64,000 nucleotides of DNA, from assembly GCA_021018995.1 (NCBI GenBank), contig CM037590.1, positions 41,108,287 through 41,172,286 of the forward strand, written 5' to 3'. The DNA is from Chloranthus sessilifolius. Lineage: Eukaryota; Streptophyta; Magnoliopsida; Chloranthales; Chloranthaceae. Below the pieces are notes generated by a model, which did no database searches, had not been told where the DNA came from, and was given only the letters and a program-made list of their open reading frames with translations. Shown here in pieces: positions 1 to 12,800 of the stretch. Position numbers and translations under genes: made by a program. Numbering within the stretch: the first letter of the stretch is position 1; every line of letters begins with the position of its first letter.

Positions 1-98
1 AACTCACCACCAAGTCTAAAGTGCTAAGAATGCATATGCAACCATTAAAAAATATGTATAAAATAACTCTCATCAAAAGATTAGCAGTACTCTAGTAC

Positions 99-2721
99 CT
101 GCGATGGCCTTCGACGACTTTAGCCATGTTACCGTCATATGTAGGAACAAATATATCACTCTCCAACGATACCAAATAATCTAATGCTGCCATCTGAGAT
201 GAGTGATTCTGAAAAAGCCTGAGATCTGACGGTTCCAAAAGTGTTTCCTTTCTCACCTATATCACCAAATAAAAACAATTGAAGAGAAGAAGAGGAAAAT
301 GGAGCTGTATTAATCCCAAGGGAATTACATCATTACAAGTAATATTCTTGAGCTTCCCAACACATACCAAATTTGGATAAGCTGATGACATACTAGCCAT
401 TCTCCTTTCTCCACCATAGATTTCTCCGGCAGCAATGTAAACACGAACATTACGATCAATATCCAACGCCCTCAGAATAAGAGCAGTTTCCTCTGGTGTC
501 AATGGACAAAGACCATCTTTCCTTTTAAGATCAGAGTTTATAACTTTCTCTTTCCACCATGGGTATGCATACCTGGCAATTAAACAAACATCAGTTACTC
601 AAAGTGTCCAAATTAGAATTGAGCATTACAATTATTAATTATATTTACAAAGTAACCGTCACAAACTGCTACTAACATACCTCATTCTTGTTAATTCCTC
701 CACCTCATCATCACTGCAACCATGAGTACAACCAGAAAAGGCCAACATGTCCATCTCATATCGTAGATGAAGAACAAGAAAAGGGCCATTCTGCCGTAAC
801 AAGTTGATGACTCTTCTACCTAACTCTTCTATCTGAGAAGTAAATCTAAGAGCACCAAAATTTACTCGGCATCGCAACTTCTGAATCTCTAAAGGTAGGC
901 CATTATTAGCAAGACGAGCATCGGTTTTATTCAAATGCACAATCTTGTACTTTTGTATCAAAGGAAGAATCTGTTTGCAATTGGAATATGATAATACTGT
1001 TGTTAGCTGCTTACTAATACACAGGAGACCAAGGAAAAACTCAAAAACTTTGGTGTGAGCTTCTACAGAACAGTGAATTCACCTGATGAAGGTAGTACGA
1101 AATGTTAGACCAACTAATTGGTGGCATCGAATGGAACATTCCTAGCTCCACTCTTCTCTTTAGCCTTGGTGGCAATTCTTTCAAAATCCGAACCTCGTCT
1201 CTCAAAGATGTAATGAAATGGTCCACATCAAATATGTCTTCAAACTCACTGCAATTTAAGCTAACATGATTAAGGCAATAATGGAAAAATAACATGCCAT
1301 TTTATTTAAAGCTTAGAAAAAATTGAGAATTTTGAAGAAAGAAGTTCTTATTGACCTACCTAGGGTCGGCCCAGAATGAGGTTTTGTCCAGCTCGGGTAC
1401 TATAAGGGTCACATTTAAATATCGTGCAATAGCAACCATGTCACAAATCTGTAGGGCAGGTGCAAAAGGGAGGCTCATTGAGCTAATATCTCAAATAACC
1501 CCATAAACAGGTACAAGAGTGGAAGGATAAAAAATAAAAAAAAAAATTTACACTAAACAAGAAAATAACATGATACTACCCACCGCTGCCCGCATCTGAT
1601 TAAGCCCACCATTGCAAGAAACCATGAGATAGCCGTTGTTCTTATATAACCCTAAAGATAACACATCACAAGTTTCAGATGATTAATGACAGAAGCCCTA
1701 CAAATTTATCAAGAACGGTAAAAACTTCCTGAATTATAAAGCAAAAGTGCCTAAATGGCCTGGCACATGATACTATATACCCAAGGCCTACTTAATAACA
1801 AAAATCTGAAAAAGAGAACAGAACTCAAAAGAAACAGAGCCATTAGCAACTCAATACAGTAAAAGGTTTCATATAATTAAGCCACTAATTAAATTTTTGC
1901 AACCCAAACTTATGCCATGAGTGCATAAGATCAGACATGACAGGAACAATGCCAACATTTTAAACAATGGGTGCCATACCCATCGTCCCCGACACTTCAA
2001 TTTCAACTGTAAAAGCCGCGCACAAAGATACTCATGTCATCATGCCCATGTAACATAGGCATTGACTCCTTTATTCAATAGATATCTCCAATAATAATAA
2101 TTAAATAAATGTGTATTTCCTCATGTTCTAAAGCATCTAAAAGCACTAATCTTGACATAACATCCATATTTTTTTATCAAATTGATCAACTTGTTTACAA
2201 CCATACAACCTCTAATTTTCTATGAATCCAGAAACAAAAAACACAGATTTTCAATTCTTTTTTGCCAAAAATTAAAACCACAGTTTTCTGTAAATTGACA
2301 TTTCCTAAGCAACAAAGAGCATTTCTTAAACTCATAAAAGAAGCAAATTTCAGCAGATTAAAAACTTCAATTTGCAAGTTTAGAACGTACTTTTCGGTGG
2401 AAGCGCAATCTTCTCTGCGATTGAAGACGAGGACTTCATCGCCAACAACGGTGAATCGGAGGGCGTAAAACAAGAAGGCCAGCCTTTCAAGACCCTTGGC
2501 CCCCACATCTCCCCCAACGCAGTTAACTGAACAACACAAGTCCAAAGCAACACAGTTGTCGTAGCCCTAATCATCCAAAGCTTCATTCTCGGCCGAGAAA
2601 CCATTGAAGACCCCTTCGATTTTTCGATCTTCACTTCTCCTGATGATTTCAACCCCATATTCCTCTTTCTCTCCCTCTCAATATCACAATCGCTTTCCTT
2701 AGATTTCTCTAATCTACACAT
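99..2721 (-). CDS. O-fucosyltransferase family protein (GDP-fucose protein O-fucosyltransferase-like), 5' seven exons, 3' end outside window
   Basis: Seven minus-strand exons can be read with GT/AG sites and consistent phase: 2721-2391, 1651-1584, 1448-1360, 1248-1083, 970-681, 572-368 and 256-99. They give about 435 residues, and the gene continues past base 1. The N-terminus starts MCRLEKSK (a second Met, at residue 22, is the alternative start). A single type II membrane anchor follows at roughly residues 47-70, typical of Golgi glycosyltransferases. Exon 2 encodes [11 protein letters not shown], the conserved nucleotide-sugar loop. Exon 4 encodes the [10 protein letters not shown] block. 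Exon 5 encodes [18 protein letters not shown], the HLR-x-E motif of the plant family. Exon 6 encodes [10 protein letters not shown] and exon 7 encodes [20 protein letters not shown]. The family is predicted to transfer fucose from GDP-fucose to protein or glycan acceptors in the secretory pathway; the acceptor here is unknown. I see no lesion. The family call is firm; the subfamily member is not determined. Confidence 0.93.
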
Positions 2722-3930
2722 CGTTTAATGTATCCCTCAAATTCTTCACTTTCCCCATACAATCAGATCCCAAATGCCATTAATAATTTAGATTTAGACT
2801 TCTAACAAGAATGCCGTTCGAAAAGACCATCAGATCAAACCGATCAATAGACACAGATAAAAACCACCTCCGTTCAGATCAATGCCGCAATCAATAAAAA
2901 AATTAAAACAAAAAAACTCTCGAAAATTAAAAAAAAAAAAATCGATTAATTCAATCAAAACCCAACACTAAATCTCTATCTTCAACTGCTTCCAGATCTA
3001 TAACTCACAAATCACCAACGAATAATAATTTTTTTGTTCTAATAACAAAAATAAAATTAAATACAAACTTCTCTCTATGTCTCAACAAAATTCTTCGCAT
3101 AAATTAAAATGAACTCGGAAAAGATCCCGGCAAAAACGGCCGGGAAAATGGACTGGAGGTCGCCGGGAAAGCGATGTCTTTTTTCAAAGAGAAGAAGGCA
3201 TTTGTTGTCGGTGGCGTATATACGCAAACGCAAAGGTGGAGCCGTACGACATTCGATCGGATTTGACCATGGTTAGTTAACTCGTGTTAATTTTTCTAAC
3301 CCGCGTTCGTAGAACAGGAGGAGAGAGAGCAATGAATGCCGGCCAGCGAATTAGCCAGTTAAGGCGGTCCCACCAGTCCGGAGCCCAACACGTGCCCGCC
3401 GATCAAGCCGTTCTTTTTTGTAAACGTGGCAATTCAGTACGGGGACGATGGTTGTGAACTAAATTCTGGGGTTGTCGGGAGACCGACAATATCTCGCGAG
3501 ATCGATAATTTCGGTGGGTAATTGATATTTTGCTATATTTAGTGGGGGTGATTTTGGTAAGAGACCGTAGATACGGTGACTTTAGCGGATATTTCGTGAC
3601 CTTGGTTCCGTTAGATTCTCGTGATACAGCTTGGGGTCTCCCTTCAGTTTGTCGGTTGCGCCGTTTGAGATGGATAACGGCGTTAAATTGTCAGAACGGT
3701 CAATTAAGAGGGACGTGAGGCTCAGTCCTCAGTTTTTTTTTTTTTTGTCAAAACAGTCCTCATTTTTTCAGGCCTGTTTTTCACACTCTAAATTAATCTC
3801 CAACGAAATCGATATGTTTGCACATGGTAAAATGGTGAAATGTACAAAGAATTTAGAGATGTTTACCGTTTGTTTACATCAAAAAAGTCAAATAAACATG
3901 TGGTTACTTTATTAAACCTACACAAAAAAA
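2722..3930. other. upstream region / probable 5' UTR and promoter of the O-fucosyltransferase gene
   Basis: No coding sequence is convincing here. Just upstream of the ATG on the minus strand the sequence is rich in GA and A runs, as expected for a plant leader. A TATA-like GTATATAC lies near 3213-3220 in minus orientation and is only a weak promoter candidate. From about 3400 onward there is unique GC-richer DNA, then AT-rich DNA leading into a MITE. Confidence 0.35.
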
Positions 3931-4059
3931 TCATTGATTGCTTTGAATCAGACGATGGAGATCTTGTTTCACTTCAATCTTCGACACAAAGGATCTTTAA
4001 GCCATGAACACACCATTAGACGATCAGTTTTCGATTTCAAGTGATACAAATATCAAAAA

Positions 4060-4757
4060 TGTTGAATAAGGTTTAATTCCAACCACCGGTGTTAATCGAT
4101 TGAAGTTGATAAATCAATCGATTAAGTTTGGAAAGTCGATTGATTGAGATTGGGAAGTCAATTGATTGACTGTTAAGCGGATTCAGATCTGCAAGTTTGA
4201 ATATGTGGCTATTTTGGAAGATTGCTTTAGTCAAAATATTTCCTAATGTGATTTGGAGATTTTTTGGAAGTGTTTTGCATACTTGCAAGTTTTAGGAGAT
4301 TTGTGAGTTATGTTTCCAAAAGGGGCTTAGAGCCTATTTACAGAAAGTTCCTCTAGGGCTCCAGAAAGAGTTTGGTGAAAATTTCATATGAGAATACTTT
4401 GAGTGAAAAAGTATTGAAGAATAGCTTGGGGATTGAAGATCCGATTAAAGCCGTTCTTGTGTCAGAATCATGATTATATTCCGACAAATCTTTTCTCTAT
4501 TATTTTAAGGATTACGTCTTTGGTTTAACAACAGATTTATTGTTGAAGATCGTATTAGATCTTGATTGAATTTGCACTAGAAAGAAGAGAGAGTGTGTGT
4601 TGTAAACGTTCATAAAATTAGTACATATACTCCCGTGGACGTAGCTCTCGATTGGGTGAACCACATAAATCTTTGTGTTGTGCGTATGATTATTTTTTGC
4701 CTGAATCTTCTTATTTTTCGGTATTCATCGTTCGCAGTGTAGGTAAAATTTCTAACA
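4060..4757 (+). repeat. 5' LTR of the copia element
   Basis: It starts TGTTGAATAAGG and ends CTAACA, immediately before the tRNA-iMet primer-binding site. Its first 120 bases contain four 22-bp units centred on a CAATCGATTG-type palindrome. It aligns throughout with 8786-9508. Confidence 0.88.
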
Positions 4758-4785
4758 AGTGGTATCAGAGCGAGGTTTATGTTAC

Positions 4786-7700
4786 AATGGCGATGAAGGT
4801 ATCGAATGCACGATTCGAGGTGGAGAAGTTTTCTGGAAAGAATAACTTCGCTTTGTGACAAGTCAAGGTCACAAATCTTCTTATCTAATAAGACATTGAT
4901 GATGCCCTACTTGAAAAAAAGATGGGGAAGAAGGCAGAAATGTCTGATGAAGAGTGGAACTCTATTGATAAGAGGGCCGTAAGCACTATCCGATTGTACT
5001 AGTCCGATGAAGTTCTGTATAATGTTCTTCATGAGAAGACGACCGTGGATCTGTGGAAGAAGATGGAATCTCTCTACATGACAAAGTCGTTGTCTAACAG
5101 ACTTTTCATGAAGAAGTAACTCTACACCCTTCGTATGAAGGCTGGTACGCGTATTCATGACCATTTAAATTCGTTTAATAAAATAGTTAGTGAACTATTG
5201 AGCTTTGAGGTGAAACTTGAAAAAAAAGATCTAACACTTCTCTTGCTCACCTCATTGTCACCATCTTATGAGCACCTTGTTACCACATTAATTTATGGTA
5301 AAGATACTATTGTCGTCGAAGAAGTGACTATTGCACTTCTTTCTGACAAATTGAGAAAACAGTCTGAATCTAACTCCGAATGAATTAGTCTCTTAAGCGA
5401 AATGGGTTGAAACCATGATCACAAAAGAGACAAATCTAGAGGATATAATAAATCAACGAGAGGAAACAACAAGTCTAAATCTAGGGGTGACAGAAAGGAT
5501 ATTAGCTGTTATTTCTGTAAACAATTTGGACATATTCACAAATATTGCAAGCAGAAATTGAATAATAATAAGGGTGATGAAGGGACTTTGCAACAAGCTA
5601 GTGTTGCTAAGTCAGATTTCAGTGAAGACCTATTGTATGTATTGTTAAGCTTCAGTCAGTTTGATGATAGATGGATCCTAGATTCAGGGGCATCGTATCA
5701 CATGTGTCCGTACAGGGATTGATTTGACTAGTATAAGGTAGCCAATGGTGGAATAATTTTGATGGAGAATGACAGTGTATATGAAGCAGTGGGTATCGGT
5801 TCGATCAGAATCAAGATGTTTGATGGCTATGTTCGCACTCTTACTGAGGTTAGGCATGTATCTGATCTGAAGAAAAATCTAATCTCGTTGGGGGCATTGG
5901 ATGAGACAGGATGCCGAGTCATTCTAGAATCTGGTAAACTAAAGGTTGTACGTGGTGCTATAATCTTGATGAAAGGTGAAAAGATGGGGAATCTGTATAC
6001 TTTAGTAAATAATATAATCAGCGACAGTGGTGTTGCGGCTATAAAAGATTCCAAGAACCTCTCAGATTTGTGGCACAAGAGGCTTGGTCACATGAGTGAA
6101 TGTGGGCTGACAGAGCTCATAAAGAATAAAACAATTTCTGAAATTCAAACTTGTAAACTGAATTTTTGTGAAGATTCCATCTTCGAAAAACAGAAGAAAG
6201 TTTGTTTCTCCACTGGAAAACATACTTCGAAGTGACTGATTGATTATATACATTCAGATGTATGGGGACCGGCTAAAGTCACTTCAGTAGGTAGAGCCAA
6301 CTATTTTTTATCATTTATAGATGACTACTCCAGGAAAGTTTGATTGTCGATTAAAATAAATCAAATGTCGAAATTCAGCAAAGGGCGAGTATGATTGAAA
6401 AGCGAGCATGAGTAAAGATTCTCAAATCAAATAATGGTGGGGAATACTTGTCATCAGAGTTTACAACTTATTATAAAAATCAAGAGATTGTTAGACACTT
6501 AATAGTTCCTAAAAATCCTCAGCAAAATGGTATAGTAGAAAGGATGAACAGAACACTATTAGAAAAAGCGCGGTGTATGTTGAACCATTCCGGCTTGAGT
6601 CATGGGTTCTGGACAGAGGCAGTAAACACAACATGTTACTTGGTCAACCGATCTCCTTCAGCGGCATTGAACTCGAAAACTGCAGATGAGGTTTGGTATG
6701 AAAGACACAGGAGCTACTCTCACTTGAGGGTATTTGGATGTGCGGCTTATGCATTGCTTCAGGGAAGTGAATGACTAAGTTAGATCCAAAATCTAAAAAG
6801 TGTGTCTTGATTGGCTATGGAGAAGGAGAATGAGTCAAGGGTTATCGTTTGTGGGATACACAATCTCACAAAGTGATAGTTGAAAGAGATGTTACTTTCA
6901 ACAAAGATGAGTTTTCGATAAAAAAAGCGGAAGACAAACCTCAGTCATCTGGTGAACCTCAGGTACAAGTTGATGTTGAGAGGTATGTGCAAGATGAGAA
7001 AGATAATAAAGACTTTGAGATAGAGCATGATGGCATAATTTCTCAATACTTGTAGTCCCAGGTACCAGTTCAGACTACCTTGAGAAGATCAGAGAGGATG
7101 AAGAAACGTCCTGAAAAGTTTAAGGACATGATTCCTTTAACACTTGCACTTATCACAGAGAATGGGGAACCAAGCACAGTTCTAGAAGCTCGGGTGGATA
7201 CAGATGCAGTAAAGTGAAAGTTAGCTATGGAAGAAAATTGGTAGTCACTTTTGAAGAATGAGACCTGAGATCTCATGAAACTTTCTAAAGGGAAGAGAGT
7301 CATCGGTTGTAAATGGGTCTTTCGAAAGAAAGAAGGTGATAAGAGTAAAACTCTAAAGTTTAAAGAAAGGCTAGTTGCAAAGGGGTTTTCTCATAAAGAG
7401 AGCATCGATTATAATAAGATATTCTCTCCGATTGCGAAACACACATCGATTCGCACATTGTTGGCGGTAGTTGCTCAGAAAGATCTCGAACTAGAACAGA
7501 TAGATGTGAAAACAGTTTTTCTCCATAGAGATTTTCAGGAAGAAATTTATATGAGACAGCCAGAAGGATTTAAAGAAGAAGAGTCAGAATCACTTGTTTA
7601 CAAATTAAAGAAATCCTTGTGTGATCTCAAGCAAGCACCCAGGCAGTGGTACAGGAAGTTTGATTCAGATATGTTGGGCATAAGATATCACAGGGGACAA

Positions 7701-8700
7701 TATGATTGTTGTGTCTATTAGAAAGAGTATGGTAAAGGGGAGAGAATCTTCCTAATTCTCTATATAGATGATATGCTGATAGCAACAAGAAGTAAGATTG
7801 AAATCAACAAGCTGAAGCAATCATTGAGCCAAAAATTTGAGATGAAGGATCTTGATTCTACAAATAAGATTCTAGGTATGGAAATCACGAGGGATCGTGA
7901 GAAGAAGAGGCTTTAGCTAACTTAAAGGACCTTTATCCCAAAGCTCATTGAGAAATATAATATGAGTGATGTCAAGTCTGTATCAACTCCTCTAGCATAG
8001 CATTTTAAACTCACAAAGAAGATGAGTCCGTCCACACATGAAGAAAGGGAATATATAAAAAATATTTTGTATGTAAATGCCGTTGGGAGTTTGATGTATG
8101 TCATAGAGAGTACACGTCCAGATTTAGCACAGGTCTTGAGTGTGGTTTACAAGTATATGTCGAATCCGGGTAAGAAACATTGGCTTACAGTGAAATAGAT
8201 ATTGAGATATCTGAAAGGTACAGCTGAACATGATTTGATATTTGAAGGTGGAGATACAAGCAAGTTGGATCTATACGGGTATGTCGATTTTAACTATGCT
8301 GGTGATCTTGATAGAATAAGGTCTACCACGGGATACATGTTCGTCTTGGCAGGTGGAGCGATCAGTTGGAAGTCTATGATTCAAGGGATAGTTGCGTTGT
8401 CAACTACAGAAGCCGAGTATATAGCGGCTACAGAAGCGACTAAGGAAGCCTCATGACTTAAAGGTTTGGTCAATGAATTTGGTGAGATTGATGAGAGCAC
8501 CGATATCTTCTGTGACAGTCAGAGTGTCATTCACCTAACAAAGAATCAGGTCTTTCATACTAGAACAAAACATATGGATGTTCGATATCATTTATCAGGG
8601 ATATGATAGAAGATGGAGAAATGTCGATTGAGAAGATCGATACGAAAGAGACCGCAGCGGACATATTGACCAAGCCGGTTACACAAAATAAGTTTAGGCA
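4786..8700 (+). pseudogene. gag-pol remnant of the copia element
   Basis: Recognisable parts in order: gag near 4786-5390 (FEVEKFSGKNNFAL opening), CCHC zinc knuckle near 5508-5555, aspartic protease with the DSGAS motif near 5670, GAG-pre-integrase near 6030-6230, integrase core to about 6770, reverse transcriptase about 7280-7900 including the YIDDM motif, and RNase H about 8200-8650. The coding region is broken in many places and cannot encode a polyprotein. The gag opening and RT text resemble the TNT1/Tork group, which is a family-level judgement. Confidence 0.85.
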
Positions 8701-8785
8701 TTGCCTAAACTTGATTAACATTTATCGAAGATGTTGATGCTCGTTGGGGCGGTGACGTGATTAGGAATGAAACCTTGGTGGAGAT

Positions 8786-9508
8786 TGTTGAATAAGGTTT
8801 AATCCCAACCACCGGTGTCAATCGATTGAGGTTGGTAAATCAATCGATTGAGTTTGGAAAGTCAATCGATTGAGATTGGGAAGTCAATCTATTGACTGTT
8901 GAGCGGATACAGATCCGCAAGTTTGAATATGTGGCTATTTTGGAAGATTGTTTTGTCCAAAATATTTCCTAATGTGGGTTGGAGATTTTTTGGAAGTGTT
9001 TTGAATACTTGCAAGTTTTAGGAGATTTGTGAGTTATGTTTCCAAAAGGAGCATAGAGCCTATTTATAGAAAGTTCCTCTAGGAATCCAGAGAGAGCTTA
9101 GTGAAAGTTTCATGTGAGAAAACTGTGAGAATACTTTGAGTGAAAAAGTATTGAAGAATAGCTTGGGAATTGAAGATCCGATTGAAGTTGTTCTTGTGTC
9201 AAAATTGTGATTATATTCCGACAGATCTCTTTTCTTTTATTTGAAGGACTGCGTCCTTGGTTTAACAACGAATTTGTTATTGAATATCGTGTTAAATCTT
9301 GATTGAGTTTGAACTAGAGAGAAGAGAGTGTGTGTGTGTGTTATAAACATTCATAAAATTAGTGCATATATTCCCGTGGACGTAGCCCTCAATTGGGTGA
9401 ACCACGTAAATCTTTGTGTTGTGCGCATGATTATTTTTTGTCTGAATATTCTTATTTTTCCGCATTCATCGTGATAGGGACTTCGTAGTGTGGGTAGAAT
9501 TCCTAATA
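8786..9508 (+). repeat. 3' LTR of the copia element
   Basis: It begins TGTTGAATAAGG after a purine tract and ends near CCTAATA, followed by an A-run that serves as the target-site duplication. It keeps the four 22-bp palindromic units more cleanly than the 5' copy and is slightly longer because of small length differences. Confidence 0.86.
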
Positions 9509-9665
9509 AAAAAAGTGACCTGAAAGTCACATTTGAGCGTGATGTATGTCATTTGATTTTAGGGGTAAATTTTTTTAATTGAAAATGATACATTCATGGT
9601 TTCAAGATTCCTTGTGTAAAAGATTGGAGTGAAAAACAATCTCCATCGTCTGATTTAAAGAAATA

Positions 9666-9960
9666 AATAATTTTTGGCATCAGTGTCTAGCAAAATTTTA
9701 TCGGTGCTAGCTAATTGCAATTCAAAATTATGCTATTGGAAATCATTTAACATAAATGAATAATACTTTTGAAACTTGTGCTACGTTTAAACATCATCTA
9801 CGTCTTCTCATTTGAAGGTCGAGATATATATTTTTTGGTGTACAAAATTGATATGATTCACTTTCTCTATTTAATTCAGTGCAGTTAACCATTAATTGAC
9901 TGAAATCAAACAACTTAATTAGAATTCCATTGTGTTGAATCAGAAGCTTAGAAATCGTAT
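9666..9960. other. AT-rich intergenic DNA, no feature seen
   Basis: I see no reading frame, RNA or clear repeat in this stretch between the foldback MITE arm and the CACTA-type MITE. Confidence 0.5.
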
Positions 9961-10135
9961 CACTACAAAAATAAGGTGTTTCAACGACACTTGGTGTTAA
10001 GACAATTTTTCATAGTGACAGGACTAATAGCGGCAGTTTTTGGTAGCGACAGGACTACTAGCAATAGTTTTTGGTAGCGACAGGACTAATAGCAGCAATT
10101 TTTGGCTGCCGCTAATAGTATTATTTTTTGTAATG
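9961..10135. mobile_element. CACTA-type MITE, TSD TAT
   Basis: It starts CACTACAAAAA and ends TTTTTTGTAATG, with a 3-bp duplication TAT on both sides (9958-9960 and 10136-10138). The interior repeats AGCGGCAGTTTTTGG-like words and the inverse TGCCGCTAATAGT. The terminal CACTA and 3-bp TSD are the hallmarks of CACTA/En-Spm derivatives. It is non-coding. Confidence 0.85.
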
Positions 10136-10138
10136 TAT

Positions 10139-10614
10139 TTTGTGTCAATATTTCGGCCTAATGATCCTTCAAATAAGATAGCTTAGATGGTGTTGAAAAA
10201 TGATGGAGGTCTCAAAATATAAAATCTTACATTTAAATGATTTGTAATTTCTCATAACTTTGAAATTGCAATTGAAATGGATGATTCTCTTCCAAGTAGC
10301 TAAGTTAAGATCATTACAGAAAATGAGTATATATTATATAAACGGCACGAGCAATAGATAGATGATTTGGCATCCGCATCACTTTTTGGAATGTGTGTCA
10401 TGCAAATTTAACATATGTCTTTTACGAAAATATTTTTAATGTAAAAGATTATAATGAATATCATATATAAAATTAATGGCTATCATAGAAATTTAACATA
10501 TCATTAATTTTAGATTGTCGATGGCAGCAACATTGAATCGAAAGATGCAGCTCATTTTTCACTTAGATTTTCACAAAATAATTATTAAGATTATGTATGC
10601 CAAATCACATGTAA
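10139..10614. other. intergenic AT-rich DNA
   Basis: No gene or structured repeat is visible between the two DNA-transposon derivatives. Confidence 0.5.
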
Positions 10615-11622
10615 GAGCATCTCCAGCAGAGAAGCTATCGCACTCGCCAAAGCTATTTTAGTTATCCAAATGCTAAACAATGAGCTCCAGTAGAGAAACT
10701 ATCCCACCCGCCAAAATAGATGTTTGCTACAGTAATAACTAAATTTAGTTATTACTGTAGCAGTAGCTAAATATTAAAATAATCTTTTGCTAAGGATAAC
10801 TCTCTTTTTCTCACCTCTCTTTCTTTCTTATCTAGTAGTAAAATAATAAAATAAGAATAAATTGAAACCGCGCCGAAACCCGAGAGTCCCGGACCGCACC
10901 GAACTGCACCAAAACCCAACACAAACCCAACCGAACTAAACCCCAATTCAGTTAGAGTTGGGTGGCTTGAAAGTGAAAAAAACTAAAAAAATACCCTAAA
11001 AAAATAAAAAAGTAGGTATTTTACCTACACCAAACCGCACTGAACCCCAATTCAGTTCGGTTTGGGTGGCTTGAAAGCGAAAAAAAAACCCGAAAAAAAA
11101 CCAAGAAAAACAAAAAAATAAAAAAAGTAGGTATTTTACCTACACCAAACCAAATTGGTTTCGGTTTCAAAAAAAAAAATTAAACCGAACCGAAACTTGA
11201 CACAAACCGAACCAAACCCCAATTCGGTTCGGTTTCGATTTGGGTGGTTTGAAGCCCTCAAAAAAAAAATAAGTAGGTATTTTACATACACTGAACTGAA
11301 CCAAATCAGTTTCGATTTTAGAAAAAAAAAAATTTGAACCGAACCAAATGGGTTTCGATTTGGTTTCTCTTTGGGGTGTACCAAACCAAACACCGAAAAT
11401 TTCGGGTTTGGTTCAATTCGGTATACCGAACTTGTATCCCTAAGTGTGGGTAATAAAATATAATAAAATAAGAATAAAAAATAATATTTTAAAGAAAGAA
11501 GGAATAGCTAAAATAGAGTGTCTACTAGAGTGATTTTTACTGTAATAATAACTAAGGTACTGTAGCAGTAGTTAAAGTGGTATTTAGGTTCCCAAATTTA
11601 GCTCTCCTTACTGGAAATGCTC
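10615..11622. mobile_element. non-autonomous PIF/Harbinger-like element, TSD TAA
   Basis: The left end GAGCATCTCCAGCAG is matched by the right end CTGGAAATGCTC as an imperfect terminal inverted repeat. Both are flanked by TAA (10612-10614 and 11623-11625), the TWA-type duplication of Harbinger elements. The arms repeat TTTAGTTATTACTGTAGCAG-like words in both orientations. The core (about 10865-11420) holds at least three irregular tandem copies of a roughly 120-130-bp unit built from AACCGAACC/GGTTCGGTTT words and the block GTAGGTATTTTACCTACAC, itself palindromic. No transposase is encoded. Confidence 0.72.
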
Positions 11623-11625
11623 TAA

Positions 11626-11907
11626 CAAACTATGATTCCATGTAAGACAGTTCTCAAAAAGTAAATGAGTGATAAGGGCGTTGGTGCTAATTAACTTTTT
11701 AGTAGTTACTATATTAAAATGCTAGTGAGCTAGCGTATCCAAAATTTTCAAAAAGTTAAAAGATTTTACCAGTTGGACAACTTTTTTTGTTTTATACGAA
11801 TTGGACAACTCGATCGGTAATAGTATTGGCATGGATGTCACATATGGCTTTAAAGTAAGTAGGCGCAGATTTTATCTTTGTCCAAGGCAGTAAGATTATG
11901 AATGAAA
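11626..11907. other. short intergenic stretch, nothing recognised
   Basis: No reading frame or repeat is evident between the Harbinger-like element and the left LTR of the minus-strand copia element. Confidence 0.4.
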
Positions 11908-12377
11908 GGTTGGATTTATCAATTTGACCATCCAAATATATCGCTTAGGATCTAGGCGCATAATCAATCAAAATAATAAACCGGCAATCCATAAATTAAA
12001 ACATATGTGCGCACTTTGAGTGTAAGCCATGAATGATGAGTTGCCGATCTTCAACGGTCTTCTCGCTCTCAATTCCTCCTAACACAATATGGATGCTTTT
12101 GCTAATAGGGAGGGTTGAAGTGTGTCGAGCAATATTTAAGACCAAGCATCCCTTATATTTATAGCCAAAGAGTCTTTTCCCACTAAAGACTTAAATTACT
12201 AATTATATTGTGATTAAAAATCACAATCATACCATCACTGTAAGACTTAACTATCAGTTGCTTATTTTCTTCAAATTCACCAAATTAGCAACTATTACAT
12301 CATAATATTGATCTTATACCATTCACTGGTCAACGGATTGACTATAGTGACAACCACCAAAATAGAAACTTCTAACA
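11908..12377 (-). repeat. 3' LTR of the old copia element
   Basis: On the minus strand it begins TGTTAGAAGTTTC and runs to about 11908. It matches 25203-25670 along its length, including the TATATTTATAG promoter-like block. Confidence 0.82.
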
Positions 12378-12800
12378 GTCTCCCACTTGGCCACATTATG
12401 TCAATAAACTCCGATTATCAAATGTTAGATTACTTTCTTTGAATGGAAAATCCTAATCAATCTCAATCAAAGCCTTTATAATCAGTCCAGTCCAGTGAGA
12501 ATTTCAACACAATCAATGTAGTAAATATATCATGTCGTCGATACATGATTGTTCATTAGTTACCGTATTAGAATTCACCACCGACATAGATTCCAACTAG
12601 TATGATTTCATATAAATTACAAGTTTACAAACTGAATGGTGATTATATGTAAACTCAATCTATTATTGGTCCTACTTTTATTGCTATCTATTGACACCAT
12701 ATGCTCCAAATTTTTATTTGCATAAAAATGGAAAAGCAAATAAAGAATTCTTATTTCTGAATCAATTTAAATAAATATATTTACTCTTATATATCCACTT

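Larger units (their letters stand above)
4060..9508 (+). mobile_element. Ty1/copia LTR retrotransposon (Tork/TNT1-like), broken
   Basis: The element has two LTRs (4060-4757 and 8786-9508), an initiator-Met primer-binding site TGGTATCAGAG just after the left LTR and a purine-rich TTGGTGGAGAT just before the right one. It is flanked by A5 target-site duplications. Domain order is copia-type: gag, CCHC knuckle, protease, integrase, reverse transcriptase, RNase H. It is a fossil with roughly a dozen or more breaks. The two LTRs differ at roughly 7% of positions by eye over their first 200 bases, so the insertion is old but not ancient. Confidence 0.9.
3936..9665. repeat. foldback MITE copy split by the copia insertion
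   Basis: The left arm (about 3936-4059) reads TTGAATCAGACGATGGAGAT and continues with a run resembling CTTCAATCTT..AAAGGATCTT. The right arm (about 9514-9665) carries the same words inverted, ending CTCCATCGTCTGATTTAAAG. The two arms meet exactly where the LTR element was inserted, so this is one foldback element interrupted by it. The same foldback family recurs at about 27505-28075, 35690-36150, 37910-38425 and 53398-53710. Confidence 0.65.

Noticed and set aside
2262-2468. Plus-strand frame opposite exon 1 of the O-fucosyltransferase gene
   Set aside because: It is the antisense shadow of the exon and its intron.
11136-11393. Open frames over the AACCGAACC repeats
   Set aside because: They arise from tandem repeats in the Harbinger-like element and exist on both strands; no domain.
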